13,115 bases of DNA, taken from assembly GCA_045117315.1 (NCBI GenBank), contig JBGUNJ010000023.1, positions 1 to 13,115 of the forward strand. Reading direction: 5' to 3'. The translations under genes were made by a program, and so were the position numbers. Positions 6,514 to 12,073 of the stretch are shown here, in pieces (within the stretch, counting starts at the first letter, position 1; each line of letters starts with the position of its first letter). Below the pieces are notes generated by a model. The model had not been told where the DNA came from, did no database searches, and saw nothing but the letters and a program-made list of their open reading frames with translations. The DNA comes from CAG-791 sp045117315 (GTDB lineage Bacteria; Bacillota; Clostridia; Lachnospirales; Lachnospiraceae).

Positions 6514-7131
6514 TCACGATGGCAGCGTCCTGCTCCTTCCTTCCATAATCCAATTATCCAGGAATCGCATCTGCTCATCCGTATGGAACCAGTGCTCTCC
6601 TTCTTCCATCACTGTTAATTCAGCGCTATGAGTTTTTGCAAAAGCACTTATCGTTTCATGGGATGTCAGGTTATCCCGGCTGCCATACAGAATCCTGGTC
6701 GGAACTGTCCAGCAGACAGGGTGCTCGCGTACATAACACAGGTACTCCCAGGACAGATTTTCGCCGAACGAAGTGGGGATCACACCTTTCTCTTCCAGTT
6801 CCTTCTCCGTTACATTGGCCCAGGACATCATGTTAAGGATCAGCTTCTCCATATCTACGATAGGGGAAATGAAGAATGCGCTGCGAATCATCGTATCTAT
6901 CCCGGCATTCATGCTGAAAAACGCACCGATACTGTTGGCGATCAGTGTAATACTGTCATATTCAGCATTCATCTTTGTGACCGCCTCCCGGATTTCCTTT
7001 CCGGTTTCCCATGGGGTAAAAGTCTGATAATCCAAGCCGACTATTTCGCACTCAGGAAACAAGGGCTTATAGTGTTCACTCTCTCCGGCACAGCCATCCT
7101 TGCCGTGGATATACATTACTAATTTTTTCAT
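6514..7131 (-). CDS. Alpha/beta hydrolase
   Basis: A 205-residue serine hydrolase of the alpha/beta fold, probably cytoplasmic since no signal peptide is seen. The oxyanion region is YIHGKDGCAG (7-16). The nucleophile S67 sits in IANSIGAFF, a variant elbow with A-N-S-I-G instead of G-x-S-x-G. The acid D153 lies in YGSRDNLTS and the histidine is H180 in GEHWFHTDEQ (H183 nearby is an alternative). Size fits the small hydrolases related to RBBP9/YdeN or BAAT-type enzymes. GGGAG lies 9 bases before ATG 7131. Just upstream are a copy of the TetR operator (7153-7166) and the terminator of tetR, so this appears to be the first gene of a regulated operon continuing with yjdF. The substrate is unknown. 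Confidence 0.88.
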   Translation of the reverse strand: MKKLVMYIHGKDGCAGESEHYKPLFPECEIVGLDYQTFTPWETGKEIREAVTKMNAEYDSITLIANSIGAFFSMNAGIDTMIRSAFFISPIVDMEKLILNMMSWANVTEKELEEKGVIPTSFGENLSWEYLCYVREHPVCWTVPTRILYGSRDNLTSHETISAFAKTHSAELTVMEEGEHWFHTDEQMRFLDNWIMEGRSRTLPS

Positions 7132-7152
7132 CGTTGATCTCTCCCAGGCGTC

Positions 7153-7166
7153 CTACCGTTCGTTAG
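7153..7166. promoter_or_regulatory. TetR-type operator, copy B, ahead of the hydrolase operon
   Basis: CTACCGTTCGTTAG differs at one base from the core of operator A (CTAACGTTCGTTAG, 7915-7928) in front of the TetR gene. It lies 22 bases upstream of the hydrolase start, just after a TATATAAG stretch (7175-7168 minus) that could be a -10 element, so a bound dimer would cover the transcription start. No good -35 is evident. Confidence 0.65.
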
Positions 7167-7177
7167 TCTTATATATG

Positions 7178-7214
7178 AAAGAAAACCGGTCAGCCGTCTC
7201 CGGTCTGCCCGGCT
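7178..7214 (-). terminator. Probable intrinsic terminator after tetR
   Basis: On the minus strand ACCGG (7204-7200) pairs with CCGGT (7189-7185) and is followed by TTTTCTTT. Overlapping alternative stems exist: CAGaCCG/CGGCTG with a GAGA loop, and AGCCG/CGGCT. This would separate tetR from the hydrolase gene, which then needs its own promoter, consistent with operator copy B. Confidence 0.5.
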
Positions 7215-7239
7215 ATTTTAAAACCTTATTCAAAAGCAT

Positions 7240-7857
7240 TTATTTCCGATAAATCTCAAAAAACTGCATCACATGTTTCCTGACCAGTTCCATTACTTCG
7301 TCTTCACGCTCCGGTTCACGGTCGCACAGGTTGATCCAGACGGTGATCGGGGAAGAAAACTGCGCAGCCATGATCTCGGTGTCTGCATTTTTCAAGGTTC
7401 CTTCACGGATCAGAAAGCGCATCATTCCCACGAAATAGTTCAGGACATCTTCATAATTCTGCTTGGTCTGCAGTTCCGCCAGCTCTTCATTGCGGAACTG
7501 CTCGATCATGAGCAGTTTTCTGCCCTTGCTGATGTGAGTGTCATGCAGGATATAGCGCATCTGTCCCTGTATGAGCTTTGCCACATCTTCTGCAGTCATG
7601 CCGGTCTTATCTTTTGTGAATTCCGGATCGTCCCAGTCAGCACGTACAAAAATCGAATGGTCAGCATATCCTTTCAGAACAGTTTCTACGACATTATCCA
7701 GAATGTCCTGCTTGTTGGCAAAGTGACTGTAAAGGGATGCCTTACGGATCCCCACCGCATCAGCGAGCTGCGCGATACTGGTTGCTTCATATCCGTTGAC
7801 CGCGAACAGGTCAAGCGCCGCCTCCAGTATTTGTTCCCTTGTGTTGCTCTTTTCCAT
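7240..7857 (-). CDS. TetR/AcrR family transcriptional regulator (yjdF-operon neighbour)
   Basis: A 205-residue one-component repressor. The N-terminal helix-turn-helix is clear: TREQILEAALDLFAVNGYEA, then TSIAQLADAVGIRKASLYSHF (27-46), followed by ANKQDIL, the TetR signature. The remaining 150 residues are the ligand-binding and dimerisation domain, diverged as usual. The frame stays open to an ATG at 7908, but that codon overlaps the -10 hexamer TATAAT, so it cannot be the start. AAAGGG lies 8 bases before ATG 7857, which I choose (7863 is a near alternative). The palindrome between -35 and -10 implies strong autorepression, and the second operator implies control of the hydrolase-yjdF operon. 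The ligand is unknown; by context it may be a hydrophobic or aromatic xenobiotic, which is inference. Confidence 0.92.
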   Translation of the reverse strand: MEKSNTREQILEAALDLFAVNGYEATSIAQLADAVGIRKASLYSHFANKQDILDNVVETVLKGYADHSIFVRADWDDPEFTKDKTGMTAEDVAKLIQGQMRYILHDTHISKGRKLLMIEQFRNEELAELQTKQNYEDVLNYFVGMMRFLIREGTLKNADTEIMAAQFSSPITVWINLCDREPEREDEVMELVRKHVMQFFEIYRK

Positions 7858-7907
7858 GCTCATCGCCCTTTTTCCAAAATAAGTGATAATGCTCAATTTC
7901 ATCTTCA

Positions 7908-7936
7908 ATTATACCTAACGTTCGTTAGGTAATCAA
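7908..7936 (-). promoter_or_regulatory. tetR promoter with operator copy A filling the spacer
   Basis: TTGATT (7936-7931) and a perfect TATAAT (7913-7908) are 17 bases apart on the minus strand. The spacer is occupied by the palindrome TACCTAACGTTCGTTAGGTA (7912-7931), a 9-base inverted repeat around a TT centre. Repressor binding there would directly block RNA polymerase. This is the strongest promoter/operator in the window. Confidence 0.85.
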
Positions 7937-7973
7937 TGGTTATTTCAATCTTCTGTACGCGGACAGAAGGCAT

Positions 7974-8003
7974 GGGGACGGTCCTTTTGTTTCCGTCCCT
8001 GTG
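7974..8003. repeat. REP-like palindrome, copy B (short form)
   Basis: GGGGACGGTCCTTTTGTTTC followed by CGTCCCTGTG is a single-unit form of the repeat. By itself it folds as GGGACGG/CCGTCCC with an 11-base loop. It shares its core with copies A and C and lies between the tetR promoter and the 3' end of the broken lysR gene. Confidence 0.8.
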
Positions 8004-8011
8004 ATTATGTG

Positions 8012-8371
8012 CTACACCATTTCAACAACAGCCTTGGCACATGCAATAAATCTCTCAATTACGCTCCACTGATAGGACTGTTTCTGATAGCCAAATTGTA
8101 TGCGGCTTGCGGCTTCTGTACCAAGCGGGAACACCCATATGGAGTCCAACTGCTCCGGCGTCAGCACACTCGGGATGATATTTTGCGGGCAGACGCACGC
8201 TCCGACTCCGTTAATGCTTAGCCGCAGCAGCAACTGGCTTCCAAGCTCTTTTTCCATTCCGGCGATATGAGAACTGAGAGACTGCTGTGTAATGTGGAGC
8301 CGTTCTGCAGCTCGTGTAAAGTTGCGCTCCTGTGCAAGCACCGTGAAATAGTCCATTGACGAAAAGTTCAT
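8012..8371 (-). pseudogene. LysR-type regulator with large internal deletion
   Basis: The 119-residue frame opens with a textbook LysR helix-turn-helix: FTVLAQERNFTRAAERLHIT then QQSLSSHIAGMEKELGSQLLLR (to residue 50). It jumps straight into what reads as the end of a LysR effector domain: NGVGACVCPQNIIPSV, then WVFPLGTEAASRIQFGYQK and the last helix FIACAKAVV. LysR proteins are about 290-300 residues, so some 170-180 residues from the linker and effector domain are missing in frame, with the join near residue 50 (about base 8221). The start is sound: GGAGGA lies 6-7 bases before ATG 8371. The product could still bind DNA as a mini-regulator, but it lacks the ligand site and most of the dimerisation surface. 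No target can be assigned. Confidence 0.8.
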
Positions 8372-8402
8372 GGCAGTTCCTCCGATTACAGTTAATCCCT
8401 GT

Positions 8403-8438
8403 AGTATATATCAATAATAACAGTTTTACAGCGTTATT
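8403..8438 (-). promoter_or_regulatory. lysR promoter region with dyad
   Basis: On the minus strand TATACT (8408-8403) is a good -10, 32 bases upstream of the lysR start; the -35 (CTGTAA at 17 bases) is poor. AATAAC (8416-8421) and GTTATT (8433-8438) form a dyad spaced by 11 bases across the -35 region. That is where a LysR protein would be expected to autoregulate. Confidence 0.4.
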
Positions 8439-8471
8439 TTAAAGTCTTATGATGGACTCGTCAGGAAACGC

Positions 8472-8500
8472 TTGAAAGGAACGGTGAATTCTGTCATGAT
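8472..8500 (+). promoter_or_regulatory. Possible promoter of the DNA-repair gene
   Basis: TTGAAA (8472-8477) and CATGAT (8495-8500) are separated by 17 bases; each matches the consensus at four or more positions. The gene start is 76 bases downstream. The leader between them shows no clear regulatory structure. Confidence 0.35.
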
Positions 8501-8575
8501 TTTATGGTTTAGCGCAGCTTTTACGGCATATTTCGTTAAGGGGTTGTGCGGCTTTGTAAACACGGAAGATACAAA

Positions 8576-9112
8576 ATGATTTACACGAATGATTACGAAT
8601 CCCCTTTAGGGAGCATTCTGCTTGCCGGGGATGAACAGGGATTAACAGGTCTTTGGTTTACGGAAGGCGGCAGATATATTGGGCTTGGTCTGAAAAAAGG
8701 AGCCAGTCGGCGCGAAATGGACTATTTTGATCAGACGAAAGAATGGCTGGATATTTATTTCTCAGGACGCGATCCGGGCTTTTTCCCTCGAATTCATTTG
8801 GTGGGCTCCGATTTCCGCAATCGTTTCGGAGAGATTATGTGCGAGATCCCGTTCGGAAAAACAGTCACGTACGGGTGGATCGCCGACCAGATTGCAAAAG
8901 AGCGCGGACTCGAAAGGATGTCCGCACAGGCGGTTGGCGGTGCAGTCGGTCATAATCCGATCTGCATCATCGTGCCATGCCACCGGGTGGTCGGTTCGAG
9001 CGGGAGTCTGACCGGTTATGGTGGAGGAATCCTGCGAAAGAAAGCCCTTTTGGAACTGGAAGGTAATGATATGAGCCAATTTACAATTCCGACCAATGGA
9101 ACAGCGCTGTAA
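8576..9112 (+). CDS. ogt: Methylated-DNA--[protein]-cysteine S-methyltransferase
   Basis: A 178-residue O6-alkylguanine-DNA alkyltransferase. It removes methyl or larger alkyl groups from guanine O6 by irreversible transfer to its own cysteine. The active-site motif is IIVPCHRVVGSSGSLTGYGGG with nucleophile C135 and H136. The helix-turn-helix part is FGKTVTYGWIADQIAKE with Y99, followed by SAQAVGGAVGHNP. The arginine finger of the human and Ogt/Ada proteins (R before AVG) is Q here; I believe that is common in Clostridia. ATG 8576 is chosen because the homologous N-terminus MIYTNDYESPLGSILLAG begins there. A GTG at 8546 in the same frame is an alternative with AAGGGG only two bases upstream. 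It is the only plus-strand gene, with its own terminator. Symbol by family; ogt versus adaB-type naming is uncertain. Confidence 0.95.
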   Translation: MIYTNDYESPLGSILLAGDEQGLTGLWFTEGGRYIGLGLKKGASRREMDYFDQTKEWLDIYFSGRDPGFFPRIHLVGSDFRNRFGEIMCEIPFGKTVTYGWIADQIAKERGLERMSAQAVGGAVGHNPICIIVPCHRVVGSSGSLTGYGGGILRKKALLELEGNDMSQFTIPTNGTAL

Positions 9113-9119
9113 AACATGA

Positions 9120-9174
9120 GCTTCCGAGGTTCCGCAGTATTCACAGCGGAACTTCAGAAGCCCATTTTTACTTT
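9120..9174 (+). terminator. Intrinsic terminator after the DNA-repair gene
   Basis: GCTTC (9120-9124) and GTTCCGC (9129-9135) pair with GCGGAAC (9146-9152) and GAAGC (9157-9161), making a long interrupted stem with a 10-base loop. It is followed by CCATTTTTACTTT. It may also serve the converging aldo/keto reductase transcript, since the minus strand reads TCATGTTTTAC beyond the stem. Confidence 0.85.
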
Positions 9175-9194
9175 ATGCGGTTGTTATCGCCGGA

Positions 9195-10334
9195 TCAGAA
9201 GCTGTGCTCTGTCAGCCATGCAACGGCCTTCTCCACGAGTTCCGTGATGTCTGTCCCGTCCGGCGTGGTGACGGTCTGCTTTTCCAACCCATTGTGAAAA
9301 TCTACATGCTCAGCTTCCGCAATGGTATTCTTCAGATAGTTGTTATCATCCGAGAAGCCGGGATCCGGCTGGATCTGGCAGATGCTGTAAGCCTGCAGGA
9401 TAGCGCTTACCGGAACACCATGGTAAACAAGTCCTTTGTATTTATCAATCTCGCTTTGCCTGATGGGAGCACTTTCACGATAGATTCTCATGGCCTCTGC
9501 GAGTGCTTCCTTTTCCGCATCATTCAGCGGCTGCGCCTCGTCGCTGGTCTTTGTGTTATCGAGTACCTGCTCCAGCGTGCTCATGCCTGAGAGGACCGTG
9601 ATCACGTCCTGCTTCTCGAGGCAGAACCGTACAGACCATGATGCGATACTCCAGTCCGGATGAACGGCCTTCAAAACGGCTTCTGCTTCCTCCGGCAGCT
9701 TTGCCAGTCCACCGCCCTTCACTGCTTCCATGATGATAACCTTCCTGCCATGCTTACGGATCACATCATAGCAGGGGCCGGCCTGTACCAGTTCGCTGTC
9801 CCAGTCAATGGGATTGAGCGCGATCTGGACGAATTCAATCTCCGGATGCTCGGTTAAGACGCGGTCCAGAAGCTTTGCGGAGGAATGGAACGAGATACCC
9901 AGATGACGGATTTTCCCGTCTTCCTTCCACTTTTTTGCATGTTCAAAGAGGTGCGTCGTCTTTACAATGCCGCCCTTGCCGTCATAACCGTCATAGTTAA
10001 CGGTCTGAATGTTATGGAGCAGGTAATAATCGATGTAGTCTACGCCCAGATTGTCCAGCTGGCTCCGGAAGGTTTCCTCAATCTTGTCTTCCGGAATCAT
10101 CATAAAGGTCGGAAACTTGGTCGCTACAGTAAAGCTATCCCTCGGATGCCGCTCCACGACTGCTTTTCGGGTTGCTTCCTCGCTTTTCCCGTCGTGATAG
10201 ACAAAGCTGGTGTCAAAATAGGTATACCCGGCAGCAAGAAATGCATCCACCATCCGGTTCAACTGATCGTAATCAAAATCAGTAGGTCCGGATAAAACCG
10301 GCAGTCTCATCATACCAAAGCCAAGATTCTTCAT
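9195..10334 (-). CDS. Aldo/keto reductase, no ferredoxin domain
   Basis: A 379-residue NAD(P)H-dependent aldo/keto reductase. The opening MKNLGFGMMRLPVL is classic. The catalytic tetrad is D41 and Y46 (in YFDTSFVYHDGKSEE), K73 (VATKFP) and H107 (YYLLHNIQ). Later landmarks are HLGISFH, FVQIALNPIDW, IIMEAVKGGGLA and VLSGMSTLEQV. Relatives of this type usually end with a cysteine-rich 4Fe-4S module. Here the last 110 residues carry no cysteine cluster and read YKGLVYHGVPVSAILQAYS and on to the end, so the iron-sulfur part is absent or replaced. I prefer ATG 10334 because AGGAG lies 10 bases upstream and homologous residues begin there. ATG 10391, with AGGA 6-7 bases away, is possible and adds 19 unrelated residues. 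It follows the broken reductase on the same strand. The substrate is unknown. Confidence 0.92.
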   Translation of the reverse strand: MKNLGFGMMRLPVLSGPTDFDYDQLNRMVDAFLAAGYTYFDTSFVYHDGKSEEATRKAVVERHPRDSFTVATKFPTFMMIPEDKIEETFRSQLDNLGVDYIDYYLLHNIQTVNYDGYDGKGGIVKTTHLFEHAKKWKEDGKIRHLGISFHSSAKLLDRVLTEHPEIEFVQIALNPIDWDSELVQAGPCYDVIRKHGRKVIIMEAVKGGGLAKLPEEAEAVLKAVHPDWSIASWSVRFCLEKQDVITVLSGMSTLEQVLDNTKTSDEAQPLNDAEKEALAEAMRIYRESAPIRQSEIDKYKGLVYHGVPVSAILQAYSICQIQPDPGFSDDNNYLKNTIAEAEHVDFHNGLEKQTVTTPDGTDITELVEKAVAWLTEHSF

Positions 10335-10418
10335 TTTCTCTGAACTCCTTTCTATTTCTGTCATTTTCATATTCGTCTTGTCTGAATTCATGAGAATTCC
10401 TGAGAAAAGGGGATTCCC

Positions 10419-10881
10419 TTATCCAAGCTTCTCAGTAAAGTCCGCCAGCACTTCCGATATTTTAATCTGCTGAGGACATACCTGCTCACAGGAGCGGCAT
10501 TGCAGGCAGGCAGAGGGCTGCTTTTCAGGCGGCAGTGCGCTCAGTGCCATGGGAGCAATGAACCCGCCGCCGGTGTACGTGTGCTCGTTGTACAGGGACA
10601 GCAAATGAGGAATATCCAGGCTCATCGGGCAATGGCTGACACAATAATGGCATGCTGTGCATGGCACCGTACCGACAGAGAGCATTTTCTCTGCAATATC
10701 CAGAAGGACTTTCATCTCAGCCTCGTTCAGTCTCCGGTTTTCCGCGAACGTAGCAAGATTCTTCTCTAGCTGCTCCTGATTTGACATGCCGGACAGGATC
10801 ATCGTCACACCGGGAATACTTTGCAGGAAGCGGAAAGCCCAGCGCGGAAAGGCGGATGTCCTGAAAAGTGTTGTAAATCAT
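10419..10881 (-). pseudogene. Ferredoxin-type aldo/keto reductase with internal deletion and frameshift
   Basis: A normal ribosome site (GAGGAGG) and ATG 10881 open a frame reading MIYNTFQDIRLSALGF, the usual start of a ferredoxin-domain aldo/keto reductase. From about 10844, in another frame, the sequence reads RWAFRFLQSIPGVTMILSGM, the end of the barrel. It runs on to an intact C-terminal module: VPCTACHYCVSHCP and ACLQCRSCEQVCPQQI, eight cysteines for two 4Fe-4S clusters, ending in a stop at 10419. About 220 to 230 codons of the catalytic barrel are therefore gone and the two ends are out of frame, so no working reductase can be made. It begins 13 bases after tetR2 and was once its operon partner. 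Reinitiation at GTG 10808 could give a free 129-residue iron-sulfur fragment, which is speculative. Confidence 0.85.
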
Positions 10882-10894
10882 CGTTGTTCCTCCT

Positions 10895-11512
10895 CTACTT
10901 TCTATACGGCATAAGCGCGGGTTTCATAACGGTTTCATAAAACGCATCGGTTCTGTCCGATCCGACCACGGAAGCATCAGTCATACACCAGGCAACCATA
11001 AGACCGTAGAGTTGAGCATTGATATAAAATGCCATTTCATCTACAGGTGTGCCTGCAGCAAGTTCGCCTCTGCTGATGCCCTCCTCAAGGAGCGATTTCA
11101 TTGCGAGGTAATCATGATTATATTTCGTGGTTTCCTTACCGGAAATCTCCATGTTGACCGGGGTGATATTGTTCCGGATCCACTGCCTGCAGATCTCAAT
11201 TCCGACCCGCTCTATTTCAGCCAGAAATTGACGGCAGTAATACTTCAGCCGATCATCCAGACCTTTATCTTTCATCTCATTGGTAATCTCGGCGAGGCGA
11301 TAAAAGCTTAACTGATTCAGTTTCTCAACGACATCCTCTTTCTTTTTGAAGTAAGTGTAAAAAGAGCCCGTGGAAACTTCGGCTTCCTTTGCTATATCTT
11401 CAATGGATACATTCTCGAATCCGTTTTCTGTGATCAGTTTTTTTGCCGCCGCTACAATCCGCTTTCGGGTCTCAGCGGCTCTTGCCTGCCTGACTTTTCC
11501 TTTTGTATCCAT
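10895..11512 (-). CDS. TetR/AcrR family transcriptional regulator (reductase neighbour)
   Basis: A 205-residue repressor-type regulator. A basic arm (KGKVRQARAAETRKR) precedes the helix-turn-helix, with VSIEDIAKEAEVSTGSFYTYF at 35-55 followed by KKKEDVV. The ligand-binding half (80-205) includes FYINAQLYGLMVAWCMTDAS, like TetR_C domains of Clostridia. GGGAGGT lies 8 bases before ATG 11512. A 17-base palindrome at 11582-11598 is the likely operator, so the gene probably represses itself and the downstream reductase genes. The helix-turn-helix differs from that of the first TetR, as do the operators, so the two circuits should not cross-talk. The ligand is unknown. Confidence 0.93.
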   Translation of the reverse strand: MDTKGKVRQARAAETRKRIVAAAKKLITENGFENVSIEDIAKEAEVSTGSFYTYFKKKEDVVEKLNQLSFYRLAEITNEMKDKGLDDRLKYYCRQFLAEIERVGIEICRQWIRNNITPVNMEISGKETTKYNHDYLAMKSLLEEGISRGELAAGTPVDEMAFYINAQLYGLMVAWCMTDASVVGSDRTDAFYETVMKPALMPYRK

Positions 11513-11581
11513 TGTTTCACACCTCCCTCACAGTCTCGGTACCTTCCAAATAATATCATGGCACAATTCTGAATGAAATTC

Positions 11582-11598
11582 AATGAATCCGATTCATT
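11582..11598. promoter_or_regulatory. Likely TetR2 operator
   Basis: AATGAATC-C-GATTCATT is a perfect 8-base inverted repeat around one base, 70 bases upstream of the tetR2 start. A related half-palindrome TGAAATTCA lies directly beside it (11574-11582). A TATTAT (minus strand, about 11550-11556) could be the -10, but no good -35 is seen. Confidence 0.55.
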
Positions 11599-11690
11599 TT
11601 CAGAGGTTCAGGTTCATCTATCTGCTTTCCTCTTTATCCGTGATGTACCCACGGACGACTTTGTCAGCCGGGGTTTCGCGAGACTGACCA

Positions 11691-11720
11691 GCCTCGCAGG
11701 GTCAAGCCTCGCACGGTCAA
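11691..11720. repeat. 15-base tandem direct repeat
   Basis: GCCTCGCAGGGTCAA (11691-11705) is followed at once by GCCTCGCACGGTCAA (11706-11720), one mismatch. A TTTCGCGAGACTGACCA just upstream carries similar words in reverse. Possible protein-binding iterons or a slippage product. Confidence 0.6.
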
Positions 11721-11756
11721 CATGTACCCTCTGTCCCCTGTCACAGGGATTATTTT

Positions 11757-11841
11757 TAATAGGGTAGAGACGGCCATGCCGCCCTTTATCCCCGACCGGC
11801 CCGTGTTCGCCGTAAGGCGAAAAAATACTTTGCACGGGCCG
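11757..11841 (+). other. Nested hairpins, possible structured RNA
   Basis: CGGCCCGTG (11797-11805) pairs with CACGGGCCG (11833-11841) over 9 bp. Inside is TTCGCC-GTAA-GGCGAA (11806-11821), closed by a GNRA tetraloop on the plus strand, with a 3' internal loop AAAAATACTTTG. Just upstream AGGG/CCCT and CGGC/GCCG stack as a second stem-loop (11761-11785). It matches no riboswitch class I can name. Confidence 0.4.
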
Positions 11842-11847
11842 TGTCAT

Positions 11848-11882
11848 AAAAAAAACAGCCTCTCACTGGACATGAAAGGCTG
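11848..11882 (-). terminator. Strong intrinsic terminator
   Basis: On the minus strand CAGCCTTTC (11882-11874) pairs with GAGAGGCTG (11864-11856) over 9 bp including one G-T pair, with a 9-base loop followed by eight consecutive T. It should end the transcript coming from merR, after REP-like copy C. Confidence 0.85.
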
Positions 11883-12001
11883 ATATGTATTTCTTCGTCA
11901 GCTCTCTGTACTTTTCCGAAAGCGGACTGAGCCTCCAAAACTGGCTGATCGCTAAATCCCGGTTCGGGCTATTGGATGCCGGATTACGGTTTTCCACCAA
12001 T

Positions 12002-12066
12002 GGGGACGGTCCTTTTGTTTCCGTCCCCATGTTTACGGAAACAAAAGGACCGTCCCCGTGCTTCCC
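12002..12066. repeat. REP-like palindrome, copy C
   Basis: Two 23-base perfect inverted arms (12002-12024 and 12035-12057) flank a 10-base loop. The left arm also closes on itself as GGGGACGG/CCGTCCCC (12002-12009 with 12021-12028). The stretch 12037-12065 matches copy A 1671-1699 with one mismatch up to GTGCTTCC, so conservation extends past the palindrome. It lies directly after the merR stop. Confidence 0.85.
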
Positions 12067-12073
12067 CAATTTC

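Larger units (their letters stand above)
11513..12073. other. Non-coding, structure-rich interval between merR and tetR2
   Basis: I see no convincing gene in these 561 bases. They hold the tetR2 leader and operator, a 15-base tandem repeat (11691-11720), several stem-loops (11757-11841), a strong minus-strand terminator (11848-11882) and REP-like copy C. The minus strand is open from 12069 to a stop at 11863. Its last 30 residues, including SEKYRELTKKY, could be a gene tail, but the frame runs through the repeat and I do not recognise it. Confidence 0.6.

Noticed and set aside
7273..7932. 219-codon plus-strand open frame antisense to tetR
   Set aside because: It is a shadow of the clear TetR gene, crosses its promoter, and has no recognisable domain.
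8936..8941. Arginine-to-glutamine change at the arginine finger of the DNA-repair protein as a loss of function
   Set aside because: The AQAVGGAVGHNP form is, as far as I recall, common in Clostridia, and all other active-site residues are present.
11691..11720. Tandem repeat as a CRISPR array
   Set aside because: Two adjacent 15-base units with no spacer and no cas gene in the window.
11614..11847. 77-codon minus-strand open frame in the structured intergenic block
   Set aside because: Its repeats (RARLDPARL) only mirror the DNA tandem repeat, and it overlaps the hairpins; no ribosome site.
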